53,162 nucleotides of DNA. It comes from Microbacteriaceae bacterium. GTDB taxonomy: Bacteria; Actinomycetota; Actinomycetes; Actinomycetales; Microbacteriaceae. Shown here one piece after another: positions 27,687-37,433 of the stretch (position 1 is the first letter of the stretch; every line of letters starts with the position of its first letter). The stretch is taken from the NCBI GenBank assembly GCA_018666065.1, contig JABJAO010000125.1:1-53162 (forward strand), given 5' to 3'. The notes beneath the pieces were generated by a model. The model had not been told where the DNA came from and did not search any database. It worked only from the letters and a program-made list of their open reading frames with translations. The position numbers were made by a program, and so were the translations under genes.

Positions 27687-29120
27687 ATGAGCGCGCACTC
27701 GCTGGCAGTCGTTGTCTTGGCCGCAGGCCAAGGAACACGCATGAAGTCGACGCGGGCCAAAGTTCTTCACGAGCTCTCCGGTGTTCCCCTGATAGGCCAC
27801 GTTCTCGCTACCGCCCAGGCGCTCGAGCCCGACCACGTGGCGGTTGTGGTGCGCCACCAGCGCGACGACGTCGCAGCGGTCATCGCCGAACACGCTCCCG
27901 CAGCGGTGATTATCGACCAGGACGAGGTTCCCGGAACAGGCCGCGCTCTCGAGGTCGCGCTTGCGGCACTGCCCGCGTCCTTCACGGGCGACGTCGTGGT
28001 CATCAGCGGGGATGTTCCCCTGCTGGATTCCGACACCCTCCGAGCTGTGATTGCCCACCACCGCGAGCAGGACGCCATCGCCACAGTGATCACCACAGTC
28101 CTGGAGGACCCCACCGGGTATGGCCGGATCATCCGCGATGATGCCGGTCTGGTTCAGCGTGTGGTCGAGCAGAGCGATGCAGGCGAGGAGGAGACAGCAA
28201 TCACGGAAGTGAATGCTGGCGCCTATGTTTTCGCTCGGGACGCCGCGACCAAAGCCCTCGCGAAGGTCGACACCCACAACGCGCAGGGTGAGAAATATCT
28301 CACCGACGTCATCGAGCAGCTGGCTCGCGCCGGCAACGCTGTGCAGGCTGTGCGGGTAGAGGATTCCTGGTTACTGAAGGGAATCAATGACAGGGCCCAA
28401 CTGGGTGACGTGCAGGCTCGCCTGAACCGCATGATCGTCAGGGGATGGCAACTCGCCGGTGTAACGGTGGTGGACCCCGCGAGCTGCTTTATCGACGTGG
28501 GTGTCGAGCTCGCTGACGATGTCACTATTTTGCAGGGCGTTCAACTTCACGGAGCCACCAGTATCGCCTCGGGCGCCACCATCGGGCCGGACACCACCCT
28601 GAGAGACACCGTGGTGGGGCCAGGTGCCCAGGTTCTTCGCACCCATGCCGAGGGGGCGGAGATCAAAGCAGGCGCGACAGTGGGGCCTTTTTCGTTCCTG
28701 CGTCCGGGCACCAGCGTTGGCCAGGAGGGCAAAGTCGGAGCGTTTGTTGAAATCAAGAACTCGACGTTGCACCGGGGTGCCAAAGTTCCGCACCTGTCCT
28801 ACATTGGTGACGCGGAGATCGGCGAGGGGACCAATATTGGTGCCGGAGCAATCACTGCCAACTACGACGGGCGCAGCAAGCACCGCACCACCATTGGGGC
28901 CCATGTCAAGACCGGGTCGCACACTGTCTTTGTCGCACCTGTCGAGGTGGGAGATGGCGCGTATGGGGCGGCGGGAGCGGTCATCAGACGCTCCGTTCCC
29001 CCCGGTGCGCTCGCCATGAGTGTCACCACACAGCGCAACCTTGAAGGCTGGGTTGAGGCGAACCGGCAGGGCACGCCGTCGGCCGACGCCGCTGCCGCGG
29101 CAACAAAGGGTACAAAGTAA
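27687..29120 (+). CDS. glmU: Bifunctional GlcNAc-1-P uridyltransferase/GlcN-1-P acetyltransferase
   Basis: VVLAAGQGTRMKS; hexapeptide repeats; EIGEGTNIGAGAITANYDG. ORF extends upstream to 27465 across the tRNA. Confidence 0.95.
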   Translation: MSAHSLAVVVLAAGQGTRMKSTRAKVLHELSGVPLIGHVLATAQALEPDHVAVVVRHQRDDVAAVIAEHAPAAVIIDQDEVPGTGRALEVALAALPASFTGDVVVISGDVPLLDSDTLRAVIAHHREQDAIATVITTVLEDPTGYGRIIRDDAGLVQRVVEQSDAGEEETAITEVNAGAYVFARDAATKALAKVDTHNAQGEKYLTDVIEQLARAGNAVQAVRVEDSWLLKGINDRAQLGDVQARLNRMIVRGWQLAGVTVVDPASCFIDVGVELADDVTILQGVQLHGATSIASGATIGPDTTLRDTVVGPGAQVLRTHAEGAEIKAGATVGPFSFLRPGTSVGQEGKVGAFVEIKNSTLHRGAKVPHLSYIGDAEIGEGTNIGAGAITANYDGRSKHRTTIGAHVKTGSHTVFVAPVEVGDGAYGAAGAVIRRSVPPGALAMSVTTQRNLEGWVEANRQGTPSADAAAAATKGTK

Positions 29121-29170
29121 ACAATGACGTTGTTCGATCCGCCCATCGACGTGAAGAGGTAAGTGAACCT

Positions 29171-30148
29171 GTGACCACGATCACCGCCACCACAAAGAAG
29201 AACCTCGTTTTGGTGAGCGGTCGTGCTCATCCGGCTCTTGCCGATGCGGTTGCCACAGAGCTTGGGACCGAGTTGGTTCCTGCGGAAACGAGAACCTTTG
29301 CCAACGGGGAAATTTATGCCCGCTATGGCGAGAGCGTTCGCGGTTGCGATGCCTTCGTCATCCAGTCCCACACCAGCCCCATCAACGAATGGTTGATGGA
29401 GCAACTCATCATGGTCGACGCGCTCAAGCGCGCCAGTGCGAAGCGCATCACCGTCGTGGCTCCCTTTTACCCCTACGCGCGCCAAGACAAGAAGGGCCGG
29501 GGGCGCGAGCCCATTTCGGCGCGACTGGTTGCCGACCTTTTCAAAGCAGCGGGAGCAGATCGCATCATGAGTGTGGATTTGCACGCCGCTCAAATCCAAG
29601 GTTTCTTTGATGGCCCGGTCGATCACCTGTTCGCGATGCCGGTTTTGCTCGAGCACTTCCAGAAGCAGCTTGACCCCTCGACGTTGACAGTCGTGAGTCC
29701 GGATATGGGACGAGTTCGCGTGGCGGATATTTGGAGTGACAAGTTGGGTGCGCCACTGGCCATCATCCACAAGCGCCGTGACCCCAAGGTTCCCAACCAG
29801 GTGTCCGTCCACGAGATCGTCGGCGAAGTAGAGGGGCGGGTCTGCCTCCTGGTTGACGACCTCATCGACACTGGACGCACCATCGCCAAAGCAGCCGAAG
29901 CGCTCAAAGACGCGGGTGCCACACGTGTTGTCGTGGCTGCCACCCACGTGGTGTTCTCCGACCCCGCGGTCGAGGTCCTCCAATCCGACTTCATCGACCA
30001 GGTCGTCGTGACGGACACCCTTCCCCTGGGAGAGGACAAGCGCTGGGACCGCCTGACGGTTCTGCCGATTGCGCCGCTACTGGCTCGCGCGATTCGGGAA
30101 GTGTTTGAGGACGGCTCGGTTACTTCAATGTTTGATGGCGCAGCTTAG
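29171..30148 (+). CDS. prs: Ribose-phosphate pyrophosphokinase
   Basis: PYARQDKKGRGREPISARLVADL; LLVDDLIDTGRTI; GTG start. Confidence 0.95.
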   Translation: MTTITATTKKNLVLVSGRAHPALADAVATELGTELVPAETRTFANGEIYARYGESVRGCDAFVIQSHTSPINEWLMEQLIMVDALKRASAKRITVVAPFYPYARQDKKGRGREPISARLVADLFKAAGADRIMSVDLHAAQIQGFFDGPVDHLFAMPVLLEHFQKQLDPSTLTVVSPDMGRVRVADIWSDKLGAPLAIIHKRRDPKVPNQVSVHEIVGEVEGRVCLLVDDLIDTGRTIAKAAEALKDAGATRVVVAATHVVFSDPAVEVLQSDFIDQVVVTDTLPLGEDKRWDRLTVLPIAPLLARAIREVFEDGSVTSMFDGAA

Positions 30149-30486
30149 GAACCGGTCAAGGGAACTAAGCGTGGGGCGCCCGGAATAAAGCCCAAGTGGG
30201 CCACAAAAATCTCGGTGTCATCGAACATCACCGCGTGACAGTTCCATCCACCCAACTCGAGTGGAAGCACGCTAAACGTCGCCCGCGATGAGGTCGCTCC
30301 CGGCGCGTAGTAGTTGGTTGCAATCTGACAGGCGTAGTTCGCGGTGCGCACCTGGGTGGCCCAGGTAACGACGAGACCGGGCAACACCAGCGCGAGGATC
30401 GCAAGGAGGACACCAAAGCGCATCACCCCGCGGCGCCTCGGGGAATATAGCGGCGGCTCGAAATCTTCGTCCATGCTCATGTTCAC
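30145..30486 (-). CDS. Hypothetical single-TM protein
   Basis: 113 aa, N-terminal TM (FGVLLAILALVLPGLVVTWATQV). Confidence 0.5.
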   Translation of the reverse strand: MNMSMDEDFEPPLYSPRRRGVMRFGVLLAILALVLPGLVVTWATQVRTANYACQIATNYYAPGATSSRATFSVLPLELGGWNCHAVMFDDTEIFVAHLGFIPGAPRLVPLTGS

Positions 30487-30520
30487 CCTCTAGTCTCCCA
30501 CGCCCTCTATGGTGTGAGAC

Positions 30521-31738
30521 GTGGCTGGTTTGCGACGGACACTGGGCCCTCTGGGCGCCGCCGGCATTGGTGTTGCCTCCATGGTGGGGGCTGGCGCCTT
30601 CTACGTGTGGGCACCAGGCGCCGCACTGGCCGGTTCTCTTCTCTGGGTTTCCGTGATCATTGCTGGAACCGTGGCACTGCTGAACGCTCTGGTCGTGGCA
30701 CAACTGGCGATGCACAACCCCGTGTCCGGCGGTGTCTACCGCTATGGGCAGAAGTACCTCGGCGACCAGGCAGGGTTCCTCGCGGGATGGTTCTTCCTGG
30801 TGGGAAAGACGGCCTCAGCTGCTGCAATTGCGGCCATCGCAGGGCGATATCTCTGGCCAGAGAACTCGACGCTCATCGCGGTGGGCCTCTTGGCCGTGTT
30901 CGCTGCGGCGAACCTGTCGGGGATTCGTACCACCGCCATCATCAGCATCCTGAGCGCGCTCGTTGTGGTGGGAACGCTCGTGGTGGTTCTTGTTGGCGCA
31001 CGCGGTGATGGTTCGTTCATCGCAGAGGGTGGAACCCCAGAAACGTGGGGGGTGATGAACGCAGCCGGCCTGATCTTCTTCGCGTTTGCGGGATACGCCC
31101 GGATGGCCACACTGGGTGACGAGGTGAAGAACCCATCCCGCGTTCTTCCCCGGGTGATTGTGGTGACTTTGCTCGGTGTGCTCGCTCTCTATGGCGCGCT
31201 CGTGGTGGTTCTCCTGAGCACCCTGGGGCCTGCGGAATTAGCGCAGAGCCCCGTGCCACTGGCACAGATCGCTCCACAGGGAATGGTTCCCTGGGTGGTT
31301 GCGGTGGCGGGCCTAGCCAGCCTGGGCTCCCTCGCGGCAGTGTTGGCAGGGCTGAGTCGAACCTCGATGGCCATGGCAGACAGTGGCGACCTCCCAGCTC
31401 GGCTGGGCCGCGTGTGGACTCGGACCTCGTCTCCGGCCATCGCGGAAATCACGATGGCAGTGGGCGCCATGATCGCCGTTGCTCTTGTCGACACCGTCTG
31501 GTTGGTGGGAGCCTCGTCCAGCGCTGTGCTGAGTTACTACGCGATTGCGCACGCATGCGCGCTCCGAGCGCCCGCCGCAGAAAGGATTCTCCCGGTGATC
31601 ACGCCCTGGGTTGGGCTCATGATGTGTCTTGCGCTCGTGGTGACGCTGCCCTGGCAGTCTCTGGCCACTGGCGGCGTGGTGTTTGTCTGTGGATTGGTGA
31701 TCTGGAGAATTCGCCACAAACCAACTCTCAACCATTAG
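30521..31738 (+). CDS. APC family amino acid permease
   Basis: GAAGIGVASMVGAGAFYVWAPGAALAG; multi-TM; GTG start. Confidence 0.85.
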   Translation: MAGLRRTLGPLGAAGIGVASMVGAGAFYVWAPGAALAGSLLWVSVIIAGTVALLNALVVAQLAMHNPVSGGVYRYGQKYLGDQAGFLAGWFFLVGKTASAAAIAAIAGRYLWPENSTLIAVGLLAVFAAANLSGIRTTAIISILSALVVVGTLVVVLVGARGDGSFIAEGGTPETWGVMNAAGLIFFAFAGYARMATLGDEVKNPSRVLPRVIVVTLLGVLALYGALVVVLLSTLGPAELAQSPVPLAQIAPQGMVPWVVAVAGLASLGSLAAVLAGLSRTSMAMADSGDLPARLGRVWTRTSSPAIAEITMAVGAMIAVALVDTVWLVGASSSAVLSYYAIAHACALRAPAAERILPVITPWVGLMMCLALVVTLPWQSLATGGVVFVCGLVIWRIRHKPTLNH

Positions 31739-31896
31739 ACGAAGGCCCCCTTCCTCAGCTAGCATTACGGGGTACTTCGGCGAGGAAGAGTTGTACATGC
31801 AACCCTTCGTAATCGACGCGGTGGAGCAGGCTCCTATGTCTCTCCTCACGCACAGCGTACGAGTTCGAGAAAAAGTAGAAATTAGGAGCACACCCC

Positions 31897-32550
31897 ATGG
31901 TAGATAACCACGTCGCTGCGGACATCCGCACCACCTTTGGAAAGGGCGCTGCGCGCAAGCTGCGTGCAGCTGGCCAGATTCCTGCCGTTGTCTATGGACA
32001 CGGCGCTGCACCCGTGCACGTAGCAATCCCCGCCCACGAAACCACGCTGATTGCTCGTCGCGCCAACGCGCTGATCGAGCTCAAGATGGCCGATGGCGAG
32101 CAGCTCGTTTTGATCAAGGACATTCAGCGCGATCCCGTGCGTCAGATCATTGAGCACCTTGACCTGGTCATTATCCGTAAGGGTGAGAAAGTGACCGTCG
32201 ACATTGCTGTGCACGTCGAGGGTGAGCCCTTCGCTGGCACCATGGTCCAGCTTGAGCACAACACTGTCAGTGTTGAGGCAGAAGCCACCCACATTCCCGA
32301 GTTCGTGACGGTCAACGTTGATGGCCTCGAAGAGGGAGCTCAGATCCACGCGGGCGAGCTTGTTCTTCCTGAGGGCGTAGTCCTGATCGCTGACCCCGAG
32401 ATGCTTGTCCTCTCCATTCACCTTCCCGCGAAGGTTGCCGAGCCTGAGCCCGGAGCTGTTGCAGAGGGTGAAGCTGGCGGCGGAGGCTCCGAGGGGAGCG
32501 CACCTGCTGAGGGTGGAGACTCTGGTGGCGATGATGCAGGTGGCGAATAA
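31897..32550 (+). CDS. rplY: 50S ribosomal protein L25/general stress protein Ctc
   Basis: FGKGAARKLRAAGQIPAVVYGHG; VDIAVHVEGEP; acidic C-terminal extension. Confidence 0.93.
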   Translation: MVDNHVAADIRTTFGKGAARKLRAAGQIPAVVYGHGAAPVHVAIPAHETTLIARRANALIELKMADGEQLVLIKDIQRDPVRQIIEHLDLVIIRKGEKVTVDIAVHVEGEPFAGTMVQLEHNTVSVEAEATHIPEFVTVNVDGLEEGAQIHAGELVLPEGVVLIADPEMLVLSIHLPAKVAEPEPGAVAEGEAGGGGSEGSAPAEGGDSGGDDAGGE

Positions 32551-32600
32551 CCCTGCCCTGGGGTCTTGGACGTAAGAAAAGCTCCTCCAGCACGGAGTGG

Positions 32601-33167
32601 CTGATTGTAGGGCTGGGTAATCCCGGCTCCCAGTACGAGCGAACGCGCCACAACATTGGCCACATGGTGGTTGCGGGCTGCGCAGAATCTGCCAGTGTCA
32701 GCTTTCAGAAGTTCAAAAGCCACGGTGTGATCGCGTCGGTGCCTCATCCCGGAGGATTCACTCTGCGGCTCGCTGCGCTGTCGAGCTTTATGAACCGCTC
32801 GGGTGGTGGTGTGCAGGCCATGCTTGCTTTTCACAAGATTCCTCCGACCCAGTTGATAGTTGTGCACGATGATCTTGACCTGCCCCATGGCACGGTTCGG
32901 CTCAAGTTCGGTGGCGGTCACGGGGGACACAACGGGCTCAAAGACATCGCCCGCGCGCTCGGCACGCTCGATTTCTACCGCGTTCGGGTGGGCATCGGGC
33001 GTCCCGATGATCCCCGCCCCATGGCCGATTACGTGCTGCAGCGTTTTAGCGCTGAGCAGGAAGCAGGCCTCCCCGGTGTTCTTCGGCACGCGTGTGATGC
33101 CATCGATGTTCTCGTCGGTGAGGGGCTGACCGCTGCCCAACAGCAGATTCATCCGCCCAAGCTTTAG
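32601..33167 (+). CDS. pth: Peptidyl-tRNA hydrolase; start codon non-canonical or uncertain
   Basis: In-frame LIVGLGNPGSQYERTRHNIGHM; VVHDDLDLPHGTVRLKFGGGHGGHNGLKDI. No ATG/GTG/TTG in frame between the stop at 32532 and ATG 32664. Confidence 0.85.
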   Translation: MIVGLGNPGSQYERTRHNIGHMVVAGCAESASVSFQKFKSHGVIASVPHPGGFTLRLAALSSFMNRSGGGVQAMLAFHKIPPTQLIVVHDDLDLPHGTVRLKFGGGHGGHNGLKDIARALGTLDFYRVRVGIGRPDDPRPMADYVLQRFSAEQEAGLPGVLRHACDAIDVLVGEGLTAAQQQIHPPKL

Positions 33168-33212
33168 ACATTCCGCGCAGGCGGCAGAGGCGACACTAAT
33201 AGACTGCACCGA

Positions 33213-36200
33213 GTGAGTCTCTGGAATCTTCCCGCTGTTCTGGCCGAGGATTCCGGCGTTCGTGAAAGCCTCGAGAAGTCCCGCGATGGCGGACTTCTCG
33301 TCGTCCCCGCGGGAGCGACAACCGCGATCGTCGCCGCTCTAGCGATGGCGTCTCCGCGTCCCTCGGTCACCGTGGTGGTCTGTGCAACGGGTCGTGAGTC
33401 CGATCAGCTTCGCGATGAACTGCGCTCCGTAGTTCCCCCCTCGACCACGGTGCTTGATTTTCCTGCCTGGGAGACGCTCCCGCACGAGAGGCTCAGTCCT
33501 CATGCGGAGACGGTAGCGAGGCGACGCAGTGCACTGCGCCAGATTGCCCACGCCTCACAGACACCGGGAGAACTGGTCGTCGTCGCCTCCGTGCGGGCCC
33601 TGGTCCAGTCGGTGAACCCCGATATTGCGACTTTTGAGCCGTGGGTGGCCACTCCGGGGGATTCGTCCCGAACCCTGGAGAGTTGGGTGGAGTATCTCGT
33701 CGAAGCCGCCTACACCCGAGTGGACTTGGTGACCCGGCGCGGAGAATTTGCCGTGCGAGGCGGCATCGTGGACGTGTTCCCTCCCCTCGCTGAGCACCCG
33801 GTTCGGTTGGACTTTTTCGGCTCCGAAATCGAGCAGATGTCCTACTTCCAGGTCTCTGACCAGCGATCTATCGCGGAGGTGGTTGACTCTGCGGTTCTGG
33901 AGCCGGTCCGAGAAATGCTGCTGGGTTCCGATGTTCGCTCTCGCGCGTCACAACTGAGTCTCGAATATCCGGGACTGGGGCCGCTGTTGGCAAAAGTTGC
34001 CGAGGGCATTCCCACGGAGGGCATGGAATCCCTCCAGCCGTTACTCGTGGGGCACCTGGTGCCGCCCTTGAGCCTGCTCCCCGAGGACGCACTCGTGGTC
34101 GAGGTTGCAGCCCAGAAAGTCCAGGCTCGTGCGGAGATTCTGCTCGAGACCAACCGTGAGTTCTTGCAAGCCGCGTGGGAAGTGGCCGCACTGGATGGGT
34201 CAGAAGCTCCTGTGGACCTCCAGGCGGGACAATTTCTCACCTACGCGGAGCTCACAGCGTCGGTGTCGCCGAGGCCGTGGGTGTCACTGGATTCGTTGGA
34301 CACCGGTGATGTCACCAATATCCGCCCCCCTCTCCAGGGGCTTCCATTGACAGGGATTGGAGGCGATGAAGTCTGGGACTTTATTGCAACCCGCATTAGC
34401 GAGCGAGATTCTGTCATCGTCGTGGCTGGCGGGCACGGTCTGGTGGAGCGAAGTGCACAGGTTCTGGGAGAGCGAGACATTCCTCACCGCATCGATGAGC
34501 AATTAGCCACTGCGCCAAGCCCCGGAGTAGTCAGTGTCGCCCAGGGGTTGATGCACGAGGGTTTCTGGGCTCCAGAGTCGAAACTGGTGGTGCTCACCGA
34601 GAAAGAGCTCTATGGCAAGGCAGTCAGCGCGTCGCCGCGCAGCGGCAGAACGCTTGCCACCAAACGAACCCGCGTCGTGGATCCTCTGCAACTCTCGGCT
34701 GGCGACTATGTGGTCCACGACACTCACGGCGTGGGACGTTTTGTGGAGTTGGTCTCGAGAGAGATTTCCACCGGCGGCAGGGACGCGATGAAAAGTCAGC
34801 GTGAGTTCGTGGTCTTGGAATACGCACCGAGCAAACGCGGGGGACCACCCGATCGTCTCTATGTCCCCACGGATCAGCTCGACCAGCTCAGTCACTATGT
34901 GGGAAGCGATTCTCCAGCACTGTCCAAAATGGGGGGCTCTGACTGGGCCGCCACCAAAGGCAAAGCCCGCAAGGCTGTGCGAGAACTCGCTGTTGACTTG
35001 GTCAAGCTCTACTCCGCTCGAATGGCGGCGCCTGGTTTTGCTTTTTCTCCCGACACTCCCTGGCAGCGAGAGCTGGAGGAGGCATTCTCCTTCGTGGAGA
35101 CCCCCGACCAACTCACCACCATTGACGAGGTCAAAGCCGATATGGAACGCCCGATCCCGATGGATCGTCTCATCGCCGGCGACGTGGGATTTGGGAAAAC
35201 CGAGATTGCGGTTCGGGCTGCGTTCAAAGCCATCCAAGACCGGAAGCAGGTGGCGCTGATTGCGCCCACCACGCTGCTGGTCAAGCAGCACATGGAGACA
35301 TTCCAGGAGCGCTATGCGCCCTTCCCCATCAACCTTCGTGCGCTGTCGCGTTTCCAATCCGACGCGGAGGCCAAAGCGGTCCTGGCAGGTCTGGCCGATG
35401 GCAGCGTCGACATTGTGATCGGAACCCACCGGCTGCTCGCCAAAGGAATGGCGTTCAAAGACTTAGGTCTTGTGATCATCGACGAAGAGCAACGCTTTGG
35501 CGTGGAGCACAAAGACTCGCTCAAAGCGTTGAAAACCAACGTGGATGTGTTGGCGATGTCAGCTACACCAATACCTCGGACGTTGGAGATGGCGGTGACC
35601 GGCATTCGAGAAATGTCGACACTCGCCACACCCCCGGAGGCGCGTCACCCGATCCTGACCTTTGTAGGCCCCTACAACGAGACCCAGGTGGTCGCAGCGA
35701 TTCGGCGCGAGCTGTTGCGAGAAGGCCAAGTGTTTTTCGTTCACAACCGGGTCTCGAGTATCAACGGGGTGGCAGCGAGGGTTCAAGAATTGGTCCCCGA
35801 AGCTCGCGTGGCCATTGCGCACGGTCAGATGAGTGAATCTGACTTGGAACGCGTCATGGTCGATTTCTGGGAGCGACGATTCGATGTGTTGGTCTCGACC
35901 ACCATCATCGAAACCGGGCTGGATGTGACAAACGCCAACACACTGATCGTGGATCGGGCGGAGCGCTATGGCCTGTCCCAACTTCACCAACTCCGGGGTC
36001 GCGTGGGACGAGGTCGTGAGCGCGGATACGCCTACCTGCTCTATGACGACGATCTACCCATGGGGGAAAACGCTCACGACCGCCTCGCCACGCTGGCCTC
36101 CACCACGGATCTGGGTGGCGGAACCAGGATTGCGATGAAAGACCTGGAGATGCGAGGCGCTGGAAACATGTTGGGCGCTGAACAAGCCGGCCACATCCAA

Positions 36201-36740
36201 GGTGTGGGTTTTGATCTGTATTTGCGCATGGTTGGCGAAGCAATCGCACTGTTTCGCGACGACGTTGCGCCGGGTCAAACCGAACTGAGGTTGGAGTTGC
36301 CCGTCGATGCCAGAATTCCCACCGATTACATCGACTCGGAGCGCTTGCGACTGGAGATGTATCAAAAGCTCTCGGGAGCGGCAGCCCCCAGTGCTGCAGG
36401 GGAAGCCATTGACGAACTCGTGGAGGAGATGGCTGATCGCTACGGCGATCTGCCGATGGCAGTTAAGACGCTGGTGATGGTGACGAGGCTTCGACGACTG
36501 GCGATGTCTCGAGGCTTGGGCGAAGCCATTGTGATGGGGAACAAGCTGCGCATTGTCGGGCCACCCCTGCCCGATTCCCTCCAGGTGCGCATCCAGCGCC
36601 TCTACCCCAAGGCCACCTACATGGCTCCAGCCCGGGTTCTCTTGGTTCCTCTCCCACCGGAGTACACCGACCAGGCGCTGATTACGTGGGTCGAGGGCAT
36701 CATCGAAGCCCTCTATCTCGAACCCAAGACGGCAGACTAG
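33213..36740 (+). CDS. mfd: Transcription-repair coupling factor
   Basis: GDYVVHDTHGVGRF; RLIAGDVGFGKTEIAVRAAFKA; IIDEEQRFGVEHKD; GTG start. Confidence 0.96.
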   Translation: MSLWNLPAVLAEDSGVRESLEKSRDGGLLVVPAGATTAIVAALAMASPRPSVTVVVCATGRESDQLRDELRSVVPPSTTVLDFPAWETLPHERLSPHAETVARRRSALRQIAHASQTPGELVVVASVRALVQSVNPDIATFEPWVATPGDSSRTLESWVEYLVEAAYTRVDLVTRRGEFAVRGGIVDVFPPLAEHPVRLDFFGSEIEQMSYFQVSDQRSIAEVVDSAVLEPVREMLLGSDVRSRASQLSLEYPGLGPLLAKVAEGIPTEGMESLQPLLVGHLVPPLSLLPEDALVVEVAAQKVQARAEILLETNREFLQAAWEVAALDGSEAPVDLQAGQFLTYAELTASVSPRPWVSLDSLDTGDVTNIRPPLQGLPLTGIGGDEVWDFIATRISERDSVIVVAGGHGLVERSAQVLGERDIPHRIDEQLATAPSPGVVSVAQGLMHEGFWAPESKLVVLTEKELYGKAVSASPRSGRTLATKRTRVVDPLQLSAGDYVVHDTHGVGRFVELVSREISTGGRDAMKSQREFVVLEYAPSKRGGPPDRLYVPTDQLDQLSHYVGSDSPALSKMGGSDWAATKGKARKAVRELAVDLVKLYSARMAAPGFAFSPDTPWQRELEEAFSFVETPDQLTTIDEVKADMERPIPMDRLIAGDVGFGKTEIAVRAAFKAIQDRKQVALIAPTTLLVKQHMETFQERYAPFPINLRALSRFQSDAEAKAVLAGLADGSVDIVIGTHRLLAKGMAFKDLGLVIIDEEQRFGVEHKDSLKALKTNVDVLAMSATPIPRTLEMAVTGIREMSTLATPPEARHPILTFVGPYNETQVVAAIRRELLREGQVFFVHNRVSSINGVAARVQELVPEARVAIAHGQMSESDLERVMVDFWERRFDVLVSTTIIETGLDVTNANTLIVDRAERYGLSQLHQLRGRVGRGRERGYAYLLYDDDLPMGENAHDRLATLASTTDLGGGTRIAMKDLEMRGAGNMLGAEQAGHIQGVGFDLYLRMVGEAIALFRDDVAPGQTELRLELPVDARIPTDYIDSERLRLEMYQKLSGAAAPSAAGEAIDELVEEMADRYGDLPMAVKTLVMVTRLRRLAMSRGLGEAIVMGNKLRIVGPPLPDSLQVRIQRLYPKATYMAPARVLLVPLPPEYTDQALITWVEGIIEALYLEPKTAD

Positions 36741-36744
36741 AGCC

Positions 36745-37419
36745 ATGTCCGCCCGCGAAGCCCTCGAGCGCGTGGTGGAAACCATGGCCGTGTTGCGCGG
36801 ACCGGGAGGCTGCCCCTGGGACGCAGAGCAATCCCACGAGTCTCTCGTGCCGTATCTGGTCGAAGAGGTCTATGAGCTCGTCGAAGCACTGGAGTCAGGC
36901 AGCACCGAGGACATCAAGGAAGAGCTCGGCGACGTTCTCTACCAGATCCTCTTTCACGCCGATATCGCCGCTCACGCCGCAGGGTCACCCTTCACCATCG
37001 ACGATGTGGCCGCAGCGGTGGATGACAAAATGCGCCAGCGCCACCCCCACGTGTTCGCCGATGGTGAGGCCACCAGCGTGGACGAGGTCGTCGCGCGCTG
37101 GGATGAGATCAAGAAGGAACAAAAACAGCACCGCGAGAGTGTGCTCGAGGGGATTCCCGAAAAACTTTCCGCTCTCGCCCGGGCTGCCAGTGTGCTCAAG
37201 CGTTCGCGTGACGTTGTCCACGCCCCAGAGTCCCCGGTGGCACTACCGGAGAACGAAGATGACCTGGGCGCTCTGCTCCTGGGCATTGTCGCCGGCGCTC
37301 GAGCCAGGGGCTTAGATGCGGAGCGAGCACTGCGCGGTGCGACGAGAGAATTCGAGAACCAGGTTAGGGCCACAGAAATGGCCGCCCGGAATGGTATCCA
37401 AGACCCGGAAGAGTCTTAG
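36745..37419 (+). CDS. mazG: MazG family nucleoside triphosphate pyrophosphohydrolase
   Basis: LRGPGGCPWDAEQSHESLVPYLVEEVYELVEA...EELGDVLYQILFHADIA. Confidence 0.92.
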   Translation: MSAREALERVVETMAVLRGPGGCPWDAEQSHESLVPYLVEEVYELVEALESGSTEDIKEELGDVLYQILFHADIAAHAAGSPFTIDDVAAAVDDKMRQRHPHVFADGEATSVDEVVARWDEIKKEQKQHRESVLEGIPEKLSALARAASVLKRSRDVVHAPESPVALPENEDDLGALLLGIVAGARARGLDAERALRGATREFENQVRATEMAARNGIQDPEES

Positions 37420-37433
37420 GGCAGAATCAAACA

